From Pseudomonas mohnii (lineage in GTDB: Bacteria; Pseudomonadota; Gammaproteobacteria; Pseudomonadales; Pseudomonadaceae): DNA of 64,000 nt. How positions within the stretch are numbered: the first letter of the stretch is position 1; every line of letters starts with the position of its first letter. Shown piece by piece: positions 1 to 9,805 of the stretch. Both the position numbers and the translations under genes were made by a program. Below the pieces are notes generated by a model. That model did not search any database. It was given only the letters and a program-made list of their open reading frames with translations, and was not told the origin of the DNA. The stretch lies in the NCBI RefSeq assembly GCF_900105115.1, contig NZ_FNRV01000001.1, positions 2,414,001 through 2,478,000 of the forward strand, read 5' to 3'.

Positions 1-535
1 GGGGTACTGGCAGGTTCAAAGGCGCGGGTTGCGACTTGTAGACGCGGCCAGCCAGGTCGTAGTGGGAGCCGTGGCATGGGCAGAAATAGCCACCTACCCA
101 GTCTTTGCCAAGATCCGCGGGAGCGACTTCCGGACGGAAAGTCGGCGAGCAACCGAGGTGCGTGCAGATACCAATCAGCAGCAGAACCTCAGGTTTGATC
201 GAACGGGTTTCCGGATCTACATAGGTCGGTTGAGTCGAGTTCTTGGAGGTAGGGTCAGACAACTGGCCCTCGATCTTCTTCAGATTCCCCAGGATTTCCT
301 GCGTACGGCGGACGATGAATACCGGCTGACCGCGCCACTCAGCAATCATCTGCTGGCCTGGCTCGATTTTGCTGACATTCACTTTCACCGGTGCACCTGC
401 GGCTTTCGCCTTGGCACTGGGAAACCATGACCCCACGAACGGGACCGCAGCCCCCACCGCTCCTGCAGCACCCACCACGGATGTGGCTGCTACCAAGAAG
501 CGACGCCGGCCTGCATTCACGCCGTCATTGCTCAT
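1..535 (-). CDS. petA: Ubiquinol-cytochrome c reductase Rieske iron-sulfur subunit (3' end outside window)
   Basis: This is the Rieske [2Fe-2S] subunit of the cytochrome bc1 complex, which takes electrons from ubiquinol and passes them to cytochrome c1. The minus-strand frame opens at the ATG at 533-535 with MSNDGVNAGRRRFLVAATS. The twin-arginine-like RRRFLVA stretch and the following hydrophobic segment (about residues 10-35) are the membrane anchor that is typical of Rieske proteins and Tat-targeted. The first cluster-binding box, CTHLGC, and the second, CPCHGSHYD, are both readable. About 178 residues are visible. The frame stays open to base 1, so only the C-terminal end is missing. In Pseudomonas petA is followed by petB and petC, which would lie to the left. 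The terminator after rpsI suggests that petA has its own promoter. Confidence 0.96.
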   Translation of the reverse strand, partial: MSNDGVNAGRRRFLVAATSVVGAAGAVGAAVPFVGSWFPSAKAKAAGAPVKVNVSKIEPGQQMIAEWRGQPVFIVRRTQEILGNLKKIEGQLSDPTSKNSTQPTYVDPETRSIKPEVLLLIGICTHLGCSPTFRPEVAPADLGKDWVGGYFCPCHGSHYDLAGRVYKSQPAPLNLPVP

Positions 536-681
536 TCAGTCCTCTCCCATCAGCTTTGTGGCCTGTTAAATCAGGCATCTACTAAGTAAAACTCTGTACT
601 TATAAAAATTTTGCCGAATGGTAATGAAAACCCCCAATTCTGACAAGGTAATTACCTGAGGGCCCCACTCCCAAGCCTTGT

Positions 682-708
682 AGTATAGGGGCTCTGCGCG
701 TGTGGCAA
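682..708 (-). promoter_or_regulatory. Candidate sigma70 promoter for petA
   Basis: Read on the minus strand, TTGCCA (703-708) is followed by TATACT (682-687). The spacing is 15 bases, or 16 if the -35 box is read one base earlier, which is slightly short. It lies between the rpsI terminator and petA and would leave a leader of about 140 bases. The -10 box is good, but the call rests on pattern alone. Confidence 0.35.
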
Positions 709-745
709 GTTGTCACAGAGCAATTCTTTGATAAATCGCACGCAT

Positions 746-789
746 AAAAAAACGCCCAGCTCCGTGAGGAAACTGGGCGTTCTTTTTTT
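746..789 (-). terminator. Rho-independent terminator after rplM-rpsI
   Basis: A GC-rich stem, AACGCCCAG pairing with CTGGGCGTT, is flanked by A and T runs on both sides. On the minus strand it follows the rpsI stop codon by about 15 bases and ends in a T run. It separates the ribosomal protein pair from petA. Confidence 0.9.
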
Positions 790-804
790 GAACGTGGAAG
801 CGAA

Positions 805-1197
805 TTAACGCTTCGAGTACTGCGGACGCTTACGCGCTTTACGCAGACCAACTTTCTTACGTTCAACTTCACGTGCATCGCGGGTTACGAAGCCGGCTTT
901 ACGCAGAGCGCTGCGCAGAGTCTCGTCGTAATCCATCAGAGCGCGAGTGATGCCGTGGCGGATTGCGCCAGCTTGACCACTTACACCACCACCGATCACG
1001 GTGACGTAGATGTCGAACTTCTCGACAGTCTCAGTCAATTCCAGCGGCTGACGAACTACCATGCGGGCAGTTTCGCGGCCGAAGAAATTATCCAGCGAAC
1101 GGTTGTTGATGGAGATGTTACCAGTACCCGGACGCAGGAAAACGCGTGCGGTTGCGGTCTTGCGACGGCCAGTGCCGTAATTTTGAGTCGCCGACAT
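805..1197 (-). CDS. rpsI: 30S ribosomal protein S9
   Basis: S9 is a small-subunit protein whose C-terminal tail reaches toward the P-site tRNA. The 130-residue product has the usual bacterial length. It contains the family pattern [19 protein letters not shown] near the N-terminus, the [15 protein letters not shown] loop in the middle and the basic end [12 protein letters not shown], in which the terminal SKR is the tRNA-contacting tail. The gene lies 14 bases downstream of rplM on the same strand, the standard L13-S9 operon, and is followed by a strong terminator. Confidence 0.99.
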   Translation of the reverse strand: MSATQNYGTGRRKTATARVFLRPGTGNISINNRSLDNFFGRETARMVVRQPLELTETVEKFDIYVTVIGGGVSGQAGAIRHGITRALMDYDETLRSALRKAGFVTRDAREVERKKVGLRKARKRPQYSKR

Positions 1198-1211
1198 AAT
1201 GAACTATTCCG

Positions 1212-1640
1212 TTAAATCTTCAGTTCTTGGGGCTGCTGAGCAGTATGAGGGTGTGCAGCGCCCGCATAGACTTTCAGCTTACGGTACATGTCGCGACCCA
1301 GCGGGTTCTTAGGCAGCATGCCTTTGACCGCGGTCTCGATCACGCGCTCAGGGGCTTTGGCGATCAGCTTTTCAAAGTTGATCGACTTGATGCCGCCCGG
1401 GAAACCGGAGTGGGAGTAGTACATTTTGTCAGTGGTTTTAGCACCGGTAACACGGATCTGCTCAGCGTTGATTACGACGATGTAGTCGCCGGTGTCAACG
1501 TGAGGAGTGTACTCAGGCTTGTGCTTGCCACGCAGACGGCTCGCGATTTCGGTGGCCAGACGACCCAGGGTCTGACCAGCAGCGTCGACGACAAACCAGT
1601 CGCGCTTTACTGTTTCCGGTTTAGCAGTAAAAGTTTTCAT
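1212..1640 (-). CDS. rplM: 50S ribosomal protein L13
   Basis: L13 is an early-assembling large-subunit protein. The product is 142 residues, the normal size. It starts [20 protein letters not shown] and contains the conserved [20 protein letters not shown] block, the [16 protein letters not shown] block and the C-terminal [19 protein letters not shown] signature. It is the first gene of the L13-S9 operon. A candidate promoter lies about 40 bases upstream (1682-1710). Confidence 0.99.
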   Translation of the reverse strand: MKTFTAKPETVKRDWFVVDAAGQTLGRLATEIASRLRGKHKPEYTPHVDTGDYIVVINAEQIRVTGAKTTDKMYYSHSGFPGGIKSINFEKLIAKAPERVIETAVKGMLPKNPLGRDMYRKLKVYAGAAHPHTAQQPQELKI

Positions 1641-1681
1641 TCTTTATAGCCTCAGGGGCCGCCCTGTAAATTAGACGGCGG

Positions 1682-1710
1682 ATCTTACTGAATAGTGCGT
1701 ACTTTGACAA
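1682..1710 (-). promoter_or_regulatory. Likely sigma70 promoter of rplM-rpsI
   Basis: On the minus strand TTGTCA (1705-1710) and TAAGAT (1682-1687) are separated by exactly 17 bases. The start point would be near 1675, leaving a leader of about 35 bases before the rplM ATG at 1640. The TTGTCA lies within a small inverted repeat, TTGAC...GTCAA (1694-1717 area). Confidence 0.6.
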
Positions 1711-1885
1711 GTCAAAGGCAGCCGGATACAGACGCTTTCGGGGGCTCGGGTCGGCGCGTCCGTTCAACGGCAAGATTCTTCGGCGGCGGCGCATCACTTC
1801 CACTGCAGAAAGAGGTGCGCAATTATGCAGATTGCGAAAAATAATTCAACCTGCTTTTATGATTGTTTTGCCCAAGGAGCACCCG

Positions 1886-2926
<1,041 letters not shown>

Positions 2927-2975
2927 TTGATTCGTAGAACCCATCACGGGCAAGCCTATCCCACCGGCGTCATTG

Positions 2976-3003
2976 AGCCTGTAGGAGCGCTTGCCCGCGA
3001 TGG
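2976..3003. repeat. Single REP-like element
   Basis: The sequence CTGTAGGAGCGCTTGCCCGC followed by GATGG resembles one arm of the Pseudomonas REP repeats found elsewhere in this window (14730, 33805, 37094). A degenerate opposite arm (GGGCAAGCCTATCCCACCGG, from about 2948) lies just before it. It sits between two convergent genes. Confidence 0.6.
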
Positions 3004-3024
3004 CGTCTACCCTGCCAACGCCGA

Positions 3025-4161
3025 TCAAAGCGATCTGGCAATAATCTCCTTCATGATTTCATTGGTCCCGGCATAGATCCGCTGTACCCGCGCATCCGCC
3101 CACGCCCGGGCGATCGGGTATTCCCACATGAAGCCGTAACCGCCATGCAACTGCACGCACTCGTCGAGGACCTTGCATTGCAGGTCAGTGCCCCAGTACT
3201 TGGCCATCGCAGCTGTTGGCACGTCGAGCTTGCCTTGCAGATGCAATTCCAGACAGCGATCCACAAAAACACGACCGATCTGGATTTCTGTCGCCATCTC
3301 CGCCAGTTTGAAGCGGGTGTTCTGGAAGTCCGCAATGGCCTTGCCGAACGCCTTGCGCTCGCGGGTGTACTCCAGCGTCCATTGCAATGCCGCTTCGGCC
3401 GACGCGAGGCCGCCGATGGCCACGGTGAGGCGCTCCTGCGGCAATTCCTGCATCAGGTACGCAAACCCCATCCCGGCCTGGCCCAGCAGGTTTTCCTTGG
3501 GCACCCGCACGTCCTGGAAAAACAATTCCGAGGTGTCCTGGGCCTTCATGCCGACCTTTTCCAGGCGCTTGCCCTTTTCAAAGCCGGGCGTATTGGCTTC
3601 TACCAAGAACAGGCTGGTGCCTTTCGCGCCAGCCTTGGGATCGGTCTTGGCGACGACAATCACCAGATCGGCGAGAAAACCGTTGGTGATAAAGGTCTTC
3701 GAGCCGTTGATCACATATTCGTCGCCGTCCAGCACAGCCGTGGTCTTGACGCCCTGGAGGTCGGAACCGGCGCCAGGTTCGGTCATGGCGATGGCGGTGA
3801 CCAGCTCCCCGGAAACCAGTTTCGGCAGGTATTTGTGTTTCAACATTTCACTGCCGTAATGCAGGATGTAGGGCGCCACGATGTCCGAATGCAGGGAAAA
3901 ACCGATACCGGTCAACCCCAGGCGCCCCACCTCTTCGATCACCACCGCACTGTAGAGAAAGTCTGCGCCCAACCCGCCGTATTCCTCCGGCAGATGCGAG
4001 CACAACATTCCCGCCTCCCCTGCCTTGTTCCACAGTTGACGGTCGATGTAGCCCTGTTTTTCCCATTGTCCGTGGAACGGCACGGCCTCTTTTTCGAGGA
4101 ACGTTCGCACACTGTCACGAAAAAGTTCGTGCTCGGAACTGAACAAGGTTCTGGGAATCAT
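3025..4161 (-). CDS. Acyl-CoA dehydrogenase
   Basis: This FAD enzyme forms the alpha,beta double bond in an acyl-CoA, the first step of fatty acid or branched-chain acyl-CoA oxidation, and passes electrons to ETF. The 378-residue protein has the usual architecture: helical N-terminal domain, central beta domain with AMTEPGAGSDLQGVKTTA and FITNG, and helical C-terminal domain with QLHGGYGFMWEYPIARAWAD. The closing YAGTNEIMKEIIARSL includes the Glu at the catalytic-base position used by most of the family. Chain-length specificity cannot be read from sequence. It is divergent from the GlxA-type regulator at 4306, an arrangement I recall in other pseudomonads (PA4435/PA4436), so that regulator is a plausible controller. 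Confidence 0.95.
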   Translation of the reverse strand: MIPRTLFSSEHELFRDSVRTFLEKEAVPFHGQWEKQGYIDRQLWNKAGEAGMLCSHLPEEYGGLGADFLYSAVVIEEVGRLGLTGIGFSLHSDIVAPYILHYGSEMLKHKYLPKLVSGELVTAIAMTEPGAGSDLQGVKTTAVLDGDEYVINGSKTFITNGFLADLVIVVAKTDPKAGAKGTSLFLVEANTPGFEKGKRLEKVGMKAQDTSELFFQDVRVPKENLLGQAGMGFAYLMQELPQERLTVAIGGLASAEAALQWTLEYTRERKAFGKAIADFQNTRFKLAEMATEIQIGRVFVDRCLELHLQGKLDVPTAAMAKYWGTDLQCKVLDECVQLHGGYGFMWEYPIARAWADARVQRIYAGTNEIMKEIIARSL

Positions 4162-4305
4162 GCGGCACCTTTCTTGGTATTGGCAGGAATGAACCTTCAG
4201 AGACTAAGCCCCGAGTCCGATACAGGACACTGGACACATCCGACAAAAAATAAGACGATCCAGCCGTCTGGTGACCACTTTCCCCTATAAGAATAAAGTT
4301 GAATT

Positions 4306-5301
4306 ATGTCTAACCAAGCCTCCACGCCCCTGCGGCGCGTCAGCATCCTGGCTATCGACCGGGTTTTCGCTTCCACCCTCATGCAAGCCAAGGATTTCTT
4401 CCACCTCGCCAGCCTGCGCTACGGCAAACAGCTGGGCCACGGCCTGACACCGGCGTTCGAAACACGCCTGGTCAGCCCCGACGGCCAGTCGGTCAACACG
4501 TTCAGTGATGTGAAGATCCCGGTAGACGGCGGCCTGGAAAATGCCGACATCATTGTCATTCCGGCCTTCTGGGACGATTTCGACACCCTGAGCAAACGTT
4601 ATCCACAGGTCCTGCCCTGGCTGCGCCAGCAACATGCCCGTGGCGCGGTGCTCTGCGGCGAAGCGACCGGCGTGTTCTGGCTGGCCGAGGCCGGACTGTT
4701 AAACGGCAAGGAAGCAACCACCTACTGGCGCTTCTTCAATGCCTTCGCCGAACGCTTCCCGCAGGTCCAGCTCAACCAGGACAAACATCTGACCGACGCT
4801 GACAACCTGTACTGCGCCGGCGGCACCACATCGGCGTGTGATCTCTATATCTATCTGATCGAGCGTTTCTGCGGCGCCAATGTGTCCCAGGCCGTGGCAC
4901 GGGACATTCTTTATGAAGTCCAGCGCAGCTACTCACCGGGTCGCATCGGCTTTGGCGGACAAAAGCTGCATCAAGACGTGATCATCCTGCAGATCCAGCA
5001 TTGGCTCGAAGAACACTTTGCCGACAAGTTCCGCTTCGAAGATGTCGCCCGCGAACACGGCATGAGCATCCGTAACTTCATGCGCCGCTTCCAGACCGCC
5101 ACCGGCGACAAGCCCCTGCACTACCTGCAACGCCTGCGCATCGAAACCGCCAAGGGGCTGCTGTCCGGGAGCCGCAAGAGCATCAAGACCATCAGCTACG
5201 AAGTCGGCTACGACGATGCGAGCTTCTTCGCACGCCTGTTCCGCCAGCACACTGAGCTGTCGCCGAACCAGTATCGGCAGCAGTTTCAGCAGGCGGCGTA
5301 A
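4306..5301 (+). CDS. GlxA-type AraC-family transcriptional regulator
   Basis: The product is 331 residues. The N-terminal half (about 10-190) is a DJ-1/PfpI, class I amidotransferase-like domain, with VIPAFWDDFDT and VLCGEATGVFWLAEAGLLNGK as landmarks. The C-terminal 110 residues hold two AraC-type helix-turn-helix motifs, with FEDVAREHGMSIRNFMRRF as the first and IKTISYEVGYDDASFFARLF as the second. Family members sense small amines or amino acids (choline, carnitine and arginine regulators belong here), but the ligand is not evident. The gene starts 144 bases from the divergent acyl-CoA dehydrogenase and ends at a terminator, so it is not co-transcribed with the following cassette. Confidence 0.93.
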   Translation: MSNQASTPLRRVSILAIDRVFASTLMQAKDFFHLASLRYGKQLGHGLTPAFETRLVSPDGQSVNTFSDVKIPVDGGLENADIIVIPAFWDDFDTLSKRYPQVLPWLRQQHARGAVLCGEATGVFWLAEAGLLNGKEATTYWRFFNAFAERFPQVQLNQDKHLTDADNLYCAGGTTSACDLYIYLIERFCGANVSQAVARDILYEVQRSYSPGRIGFGGQKLHQDVIILQIQHWLEEHFADKFRFEDVAREHGMSIRNFMRRFQTATGDKPLHYLQRLRIETAKGLLSGSRKSIKTISYEVGYDDASFFARLFRQHTELSPNQYRQQFQQAA

Positions 5302-5307
5302 TTGGAT

Positions 5308-5338
5308 AAAAAAGGGTCTGCATCGCAGACCCTTTTTT
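5308..5338. terminator. Bidirectional terminator
   Basis: AAAAAAGGGTCTG and CAGACCCTTTTTT form an almost perfect palindrome with a small loop, giving T runs on both strands. It lies just after the AraC-family gene and marks the left border of the accessory cassette. Confidence 0.92.
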
Positions 5339-5473
5339 CATTGAACATTCATTGCCTACAAAAAAAGCGGAAAGCGGAGCACCTCAGCACCCGACTTGGC
5401 TGATATACGCTACGCGCTCCAAACTTCAACATCGTCCCTGCAAAAAACATCAGTACTGTCAGGGAAGATCACA

Positions 5474-7420
5474 ATGACTATAGGTTCAAGCTACAACTAC
5501 CCTTCATTCGCAGCCAAGGAAACCACTCGAACAAAGCGCTCGACTGACAACAAATGGGCTGCCCGCTTTCCCAATCCACCAGACTTGTGTTTCGACTATC
5601 GATCACTGGTTGAACAGGCAAACGGAATAGCGAAGGCTACTTCCCTCGATCACCGAATTTGCATCATCGGTGCAGGCGTAACCGGACTAACCGCCGCCCG
5701 TGAACTGTATCGCTGCGGTTTCACCAATATCACCCTCATAGAACAATCCCGCCGCATAGGGGGCAGGCACTTAACCATCCCGGGAAGCCCTAACTCCACG
5801 GAAAGTCATACTCCCTTTGAACTGGGGGCAATGCGCATGCCCTTTTTCAACCGGGCAGACGAGCCACCAACAGATGGCAGGTCTCTAATGGCTTACTACG
5901 CCAAGGCGTTTGAGTTGTCGTTTTCAGACTTTGCCAATCCTGGAAGTCAGTGGGTTCGCTCGACCGGCATCTATCTCAGAGAAGGTAGCGTGGGCAACAG
6001 CGGGACGCCGCAGATGTTGATTTGGAAAAATGCCGATGGCTTGACCCCACCTCCCGGCGAGGATCTGCAGAAGGTCTATGCCAAGTGGAAGGATTTCGCC
6101 GATCGCATGACAAAACATGTTGCAGAAATTTACGCCAGTCAGAAATGGGAAAGCATGTGGGCTGCAATCGTTAAAAAGTACGAGGGCGTCTCATTTCGCG
6201 ATCTGGTCAGTATGCCGGCCCTGACAACCTGGGATGAACGTTCGCCCGGTGACTTTGGCGGAATGGGAATGTCTGCAGAAGAATCCGCGATTTTCTATGC
6301 AATCGGCATCGGTGACGGGAGCTGGGGAGCTTTTTATGACGTCTGCTGCCTTTATCCACTGCGAACTGCCATTTTTGGGTTCAGCAGTCAGTTGCAACTG
6401 ATCCACGGTCGGGTAAACGCTGCCGGAGACCCACTAGCCTCACCCTACCTCCACAGCAACACAGTTTCTGACTCGGCGGGATTGAGCTTCGATGCCCCGC
6501 GCTACATCGGACTCGCCGCTTTGGACGAATCTCTGATGTTCCTGAAAACCGCCGAAACCGGAAAATCCGTTTATGAACACAGTCTCGAAAGAAGCAATGG
6601 CCTCCTCACAGATTCGTCCGTTACAAAACTAAAAAAACTGACTAATCAGAAGATACGCGTCTACTTCAACTGGAAACACAGTCAGGCCGAGCAAACCCAG
6701 GAGCGCTTCGAAGACTTTGATTCGGTCATCATGACCCTACCGTCTTGGTTAATAGAGACTCGAATCGAACTGAAAAACTTCACTCAGGAGATGCTGCCAT
6801 TCGAGATAATCAACGCCTACAAAACGGCACACTGGGAAACCAGCTGCAAAGTCTATGCACCGTTGAAAAAATCATTTCTTTCGAAAAACCACAAAATTCC
6901 GCAAACCATCGTTACCGATAGTTTTATCCACGATGTCTACACCTATCGCTACAACGATCACTACAGCTATGACTGCATCCTGTTGAGTTATACATGGGAG
7001 GATGACGCAACAAAACTTGCCTCATTCACCGACAAGGAATTGGTTACCAAGTGCGCCAAAGAGCTTGATCGCATCCTGATGAACGCCACCAATATTCAGG
7101 AGAAAATTTCCCCTTACATTGGCATTGAGCAGGCAGTGGTTCAACGCTGGATAACGGACAAAAACGCCTTGGGTTGTGCAAAGCTCTACCGGCCCGGGAC
7201 CTATTACGATGCCGTGAGCCTGATGAAGTACAACAGGGACTTTGCGCGTACTTCAGGCCTGTATTTTTCTGGTGAGTCATTTTCAGTCGACGCTGGCTGG
7301 ACGGAACCTTGCTTTCGGACGGCTGTTGATGCGGTTATTCACATCTGTGACAAAACCGCAGCCATTTTCAATGGCGGTTTTTCCATGAGTGACTATCCAC
7401 ACTACAAACTCAAAACCTGA
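5474..7420 (+). CDS. Flavin amine oxidase family, tryptophan/phenylalanine 2-monooxygenase-like
   Basis: The product is 648 residues from the ATG at 5474, chosen because GGGAAG lies about seven bases upstream; the frame is open for 26 more codons. The FAD-binding motif RICIIGAGVTGLTAARELY is at about residues 61-80, preceded by an unusually long 60-residue N-terminal arm. Later marks are GGRH, ELGAMRMPFF, LLSYTWEDDATKL and, near the end, GESFSVDAGWTEPCF. These are typical of bacterial amino acid 2-monooxygenases (IaaM, L-phenylalanine 2-monooxygenase, DavB), which oxidatively decarboxylate an amino acid to its amide. An amidase gene directly downstream fits that reaction. A plain L-amino acid oxidase is the main alternative. 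The substrate is unknown. Base composition is clearly more A/T-rich than the flanking genes, which suggests acquisition. Confidence 0.82.
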   Translation: MTIGSSYNYPSFAAKETTRTKRSTDNKWAARFPNPPDLCFDYRSLVEQANGIAKATSLDHRICIIGAGVTGLTAARELYRCGFTNITLIEQSRRIGGRHLTIPGSPNSTESHTPFELGAMRMPFFNRADEPPTDGRSLMAYYAKAFELSFSDFANPGSQWVRSTGIYLREGSVGNSGTPQMLIWKNADGLTPPPGEDLQKVYAKWKDFADRMTKHVAEIYASQKWESMWAAIVKKYEGVSFRDLVSMPALTTWDERSPGDFGGMGMSAEESAIFYAIGIGDGSWGAFYDVCCLYPLRTAIFGFSSQLQLIHGRVNAAGDPLASPYLHSNTVSDSAGLSFDAPRYIGLAALDESLMFLKTAETGKSVYEHSLERSNGLLTDSSVTKLKKLTNQKIRVYFNWKHSQAEQTQERFEDFDSVIMTLPSWLIETRIELKNFTQEMLPFEIINAYKTAHWETSCKVYAPLKKSFLSKNHKIPQTIVTDSFIHDVYTYRYNDHYSYDCILLSYTWEDDATKLASFTDKELVTKCAKELDRILMNATNIQEKISPYIGIEQAVVQRWITDKNALGCAKLYRPGTYYDAVSLMKYNRDFARTSGLYFSGESFSVDAGWTEPCFRTAVDAVIHICDKTAAIFNGGFSMSDYPHYKLKT

Positions 7421-7432
7421 TCCCCCCCGTTT

Positions 7433-7465
7433 AGAGCCATGCAGGTCTGGCTTGGCTCTGCTTTT
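7433..7465 (+). terminator. Weak hairpin terminator or attenuator inside the cassette
   Basis: AGAGCCA (7433-7439) pairs with TGGCTCT (7453-7459), followed by GCTTTT. The hairpin stands 13 bases after the monooxygenase-like gene and 160 bases before the amidase start. It could reduce read-through or protect the upstream message from 3' decay. Confidence 0.55.
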
Positions 7466-7624
7466 CCCCCTGACCAGGCCGACGAACAAAAACGCCTCGC
7501 TCATACATCTTCGGATAAAGGCTACAGCCATACCGGAAGCATCCGACTTACGCCAGCTGGCTTTTGGACTCTTATAAACACGCAATTAAACAGCGTGAAT
7601 AACAATAAAAAGAGGTCACCCGAA

Positions 7625-8512
7625 ATGAGCGAGCCAACAAGCCCCGTTCGTGTAGCAGTCGTGCAATTCGATCCACAAGTCGGTATCGAGAATTGTGATG
7701 CAAATCTGCGTCGCAGCCAGGAGTTGGCGTTGGAGGCGGTAACCGGCGGTGCGAACCTCATCGTTCTGCCTGAGCTATCCAGCACCGGCTATTTCTTCAG
7801 CAATAGGCAGGATGCCTTTGAACACGCGCAGCTGATTCCCGGCGGGCCATGCGCACAACTCTGGATCGACTTCGCCTCCGAGCACAATGTGTACCTCGTA
7901 GCCGGCTTGGCGGAGCGCGACGGCATGCAGCTCTTTAACACCGCAATGCTGGTCGGCCCTGGCGGCTTTATCGGCAAGTATCGAAAAGCCCATTTATGGA
8001 ATCTGGAGAAACTCTGGTTCACACCGGGCGATCTCGGTTTTCCGGTTTTTGATACACCCATTGGCCGTATCGGAATGTTGATCTGCTGGGATATCTGGTT
8101 CCCCGAGGTGCCGCGCATTCTGAGCCAACAGGGCGCCGACATCATCTGCAGTCTCAACAACTGGGTCTGGACACCTCCGCCGCTGTTCGATGATGCCGGC
8201 AAGTGCATGGCGTCGTACCTCACGATGACAGCAGCCCACGTCAACAATGTGTTTATTGCAGCTGCCAGCCGAATCGGTGAAGAACGAGGTGCCCGCTACT
8301 TGGGCTGCTCACTGATTGCCGGGACCAATGGTTGGCCGATTGGCGCGGTAGCATCGGCAGACCAGCAGGAAATCCTGTTTGCCGATATTGACCTGACAGC
8401 CTCTCGCAGCGCCCCTATTTGGAACAACCTGAACGACTTGCATCGTGATCGTCGAGCCGATCTCTACGATCAAATGCTCGGTTACACCCAACACCCATGC
8501 CTCCCGCGCTGA
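7625..8512 (+). CDS. Nitrilase-superfamily carbon-nitrogen hydrolase (probable amidase)
   Basis: The product is 295 residues with the Glu-Lys-Cys catalytic triad of the nitrilase fold: E50 in VLPELSSTGYF, K121 in GKYRKAHLW and C154 in MLICWDIWFPE. Members hydrolyse amides, carbamoyl groups or nitriles through a thioester. The immediate neighbourhood of an amino acid 2-monooxygenase-like gene suggests it hydrolyses that enzyme's amide product, as DavA does after DavB; this is inference. The start at 7625 (MSEPTSPVRVAVVQFDP) follows AAGAGGT by about eight bases. The frame is open back to 7439, but that extension does not look like protein and covers the hairpin at 7433-7465. The next gene begins 17 bases after the stop, so they are co-transcribed. 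Confidence 0.88.
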   Translation: MSEPTSPVRVAVVQFDPQVGIENCDANLRRSQELALEAVTGGANLIVLPELSSTGYFFSNRQDAFEHAQLIPGGPCAQLWIDFASEHNVYLVAGLAERDGMQLFNTAMLVGPGGFIGKYRKAHLWNLEKLWFTPGDLGFPVFDTPIGRIGMLICWDIWFPEVPRILSQQGADIICSLNNWVWTPPPLFDDAGKCMASYLTMTAAHVNNVFIAAASRIGEERGARYLGCSLIAGTNGWPIGAVASADQQEILFADIDLTASRSAPIWNNLNDLHRDRRADLYDQMLGYTQHPCLPR

Positions 8513-8529
8513 TGAGGGGGACCTGACTC

Positions 8530-9729
8530 ATGGTAACCACAACCGATAAAAACCAGTCTGCCCCCAGATCACCATTTGATGTAGCCGTCCTCCTGCTGAT
8601 GATCGGCACGACACTGCTGATTATCTGGCTTTCACTCACCTATCGTTCGTTCTGGTCCGCCCATTGGCCGAGTTACAGCGATATGGTATCGAGCCTTCCC
8701 CAGCCGAGTGCCTGGCTGCGCTGGCTGATGGGCGACATCAGCGAGGTGGCATTCTATAAACACGAATTCGCCTCAATAGGACTGTTGGCGGGCGCCTATC
8801 TCGCCTACTGGGCGAATCGAACGAGGAGATCTTGGCAAGGCTTCAGCATTTCTTATGGCACAGGGCTATGGCCGTGGCTGATCACCAGTTCGCTACTCGG
8901 GTTACTGCTGAGCAACGCACTGTGGGGGTGGACAGTGACCACCACCAGTTGGCAACCGACATTTGCCGCGTTCGTTTCGCTACCAGCGGCTATGGTGCTG
9001 ATGTTTGGCGGCGGCTGGAAGGTCACGATCAACGGCGCAATCATGGGTGCCGTATTCGTCACACCAATGTGCCTGCTGATCGTCAATTACGTGTGTAACC
9101 CGCTGGGGTTGCCGGCAGTGATCGGAAATGTTCTGGGGATGGCAGTTGCCAGTGTCATGGCATTTCTGCTCTACCGCTACTGGCCGAGCCTGATGAAGTC
9201 CGAACACCCCAAGACACCGCCCTCCTCGCCCCCTGCACCCGCCACCAATGCCCCGGACTACGGGGTCATCTGGAGCATACGCCGGGTCCTGGCAGATTTT
9301 TCCGAAGCGCCATTTTTCGGTAACGAACTGGCTAGCCTCGGCTTGTTACTGGGGGTACTGCTGGCTTACACCATGAACCCGATGAGCCCGGCGTACGGTT
9401 CAGGCCTGTTGCTGCACATTATCGCTGCACAGGCACTGACCTCGGCCATCGGCGTGCTGATCTGGCGTCGACAATGGAAGCTACACGGCTGGTATCCCAC
9501 TTATGTTCCCCTGGTGTCAGTGGTGCCAGCCGCGATCCTGACCCATGGTGGCAGTTGGCTAGTGATCGGTTCAAGTGCATTGCTGGGGGCGTTAATCGCC
9601 CCCCCTCTGGCCAGAGCGATTACCAAGCAACTGCCGACCGACATGCATGCCTACATCGGCAATGTCCTATCCATGGCCATCAGCACGGCGCTGATCGTGC
9701 CGCTGATCGGCGTTCTTATCGCGGAGTAA
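8530..9729 (+). CDS. Polytopic membrane protein with a direct internal duplication
   Basis: I do not recognise this 399-residue protein. It is strongly hydrophobic with perhaps 11-13 membrane segments, a short cytoplasm-like N-terminus and a proline-rich linker at about 225-245 (HPKTPPSSPPAPATNAP). The two halves resemble each other. GDISEVAFYKHEFASIGLLAGAYLAY (68-93, cited by ends GDISE and AYLAY) matches ADFSE...VLLAY (255-280). SWQPTF...GGGWKV (140-164) matches GWYPTY...GGSWLV (320-344). AVIGNVLGMA (196-205) matches AYIGNVLSMA (374-383). Such duplications are common in transporters, so a carrier for the cassette's substrate or product is a fair guess. It starts with ATG at 8530 after a GAGGGGG-type ribosome site and follows the amidase by 17 bases. 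Confidence 0.8.
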   Translation: MVTTTDKNQSAPRSPFDVAVLLLMIGTTLLIIWLSLTYRSFWSAHWPSYSDMVSSLPQPSAWLRWLMGDISEVAFYKHEFASIGLLAGAYLAYWANRTRRSWQGFSISYGTGLWPWLITSSLLGLLLSNALWGWTVTTTSWQPTFAAFVSLPAAMVLMFGGGWKVTINGAIMGAVFVTPMCLLIVNYVCNPLGLPAVIGNVLGMAVASVMAFLLYRYWPSLMKSEHPKTPPSSPPAPATNAPDYGVIWSIRRVLADFSEAPFFGNELASLGLLLGVLLAYTMNPMSPAYGSGLLLHIIAAQALTSAIGVLIWRRQWKLHGWYPTYVPLVSVVPAAILTHGGSWLVIGSSALLGALIAPPLARAITKQLPTDMHAYIGNVLSMAISTALIVPLIGVLIAE

Positions 9730-9805
9730 ATGCTACCCACCTTTCGGCTGTATCCGTCTCGAACCGGGTACAGCCACTTCTCTTCCCGAACACGCGAGGT
9801 ATCAC

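Noticed and set aside
7439..7624. N-terminal extension of the nitrilase-like protein
   Set aside because: The family begins at MSEPTSPVRVAVVQFDP, and the extension would be translated from the terminator-like hairpin. A ribosome site supports 7625.
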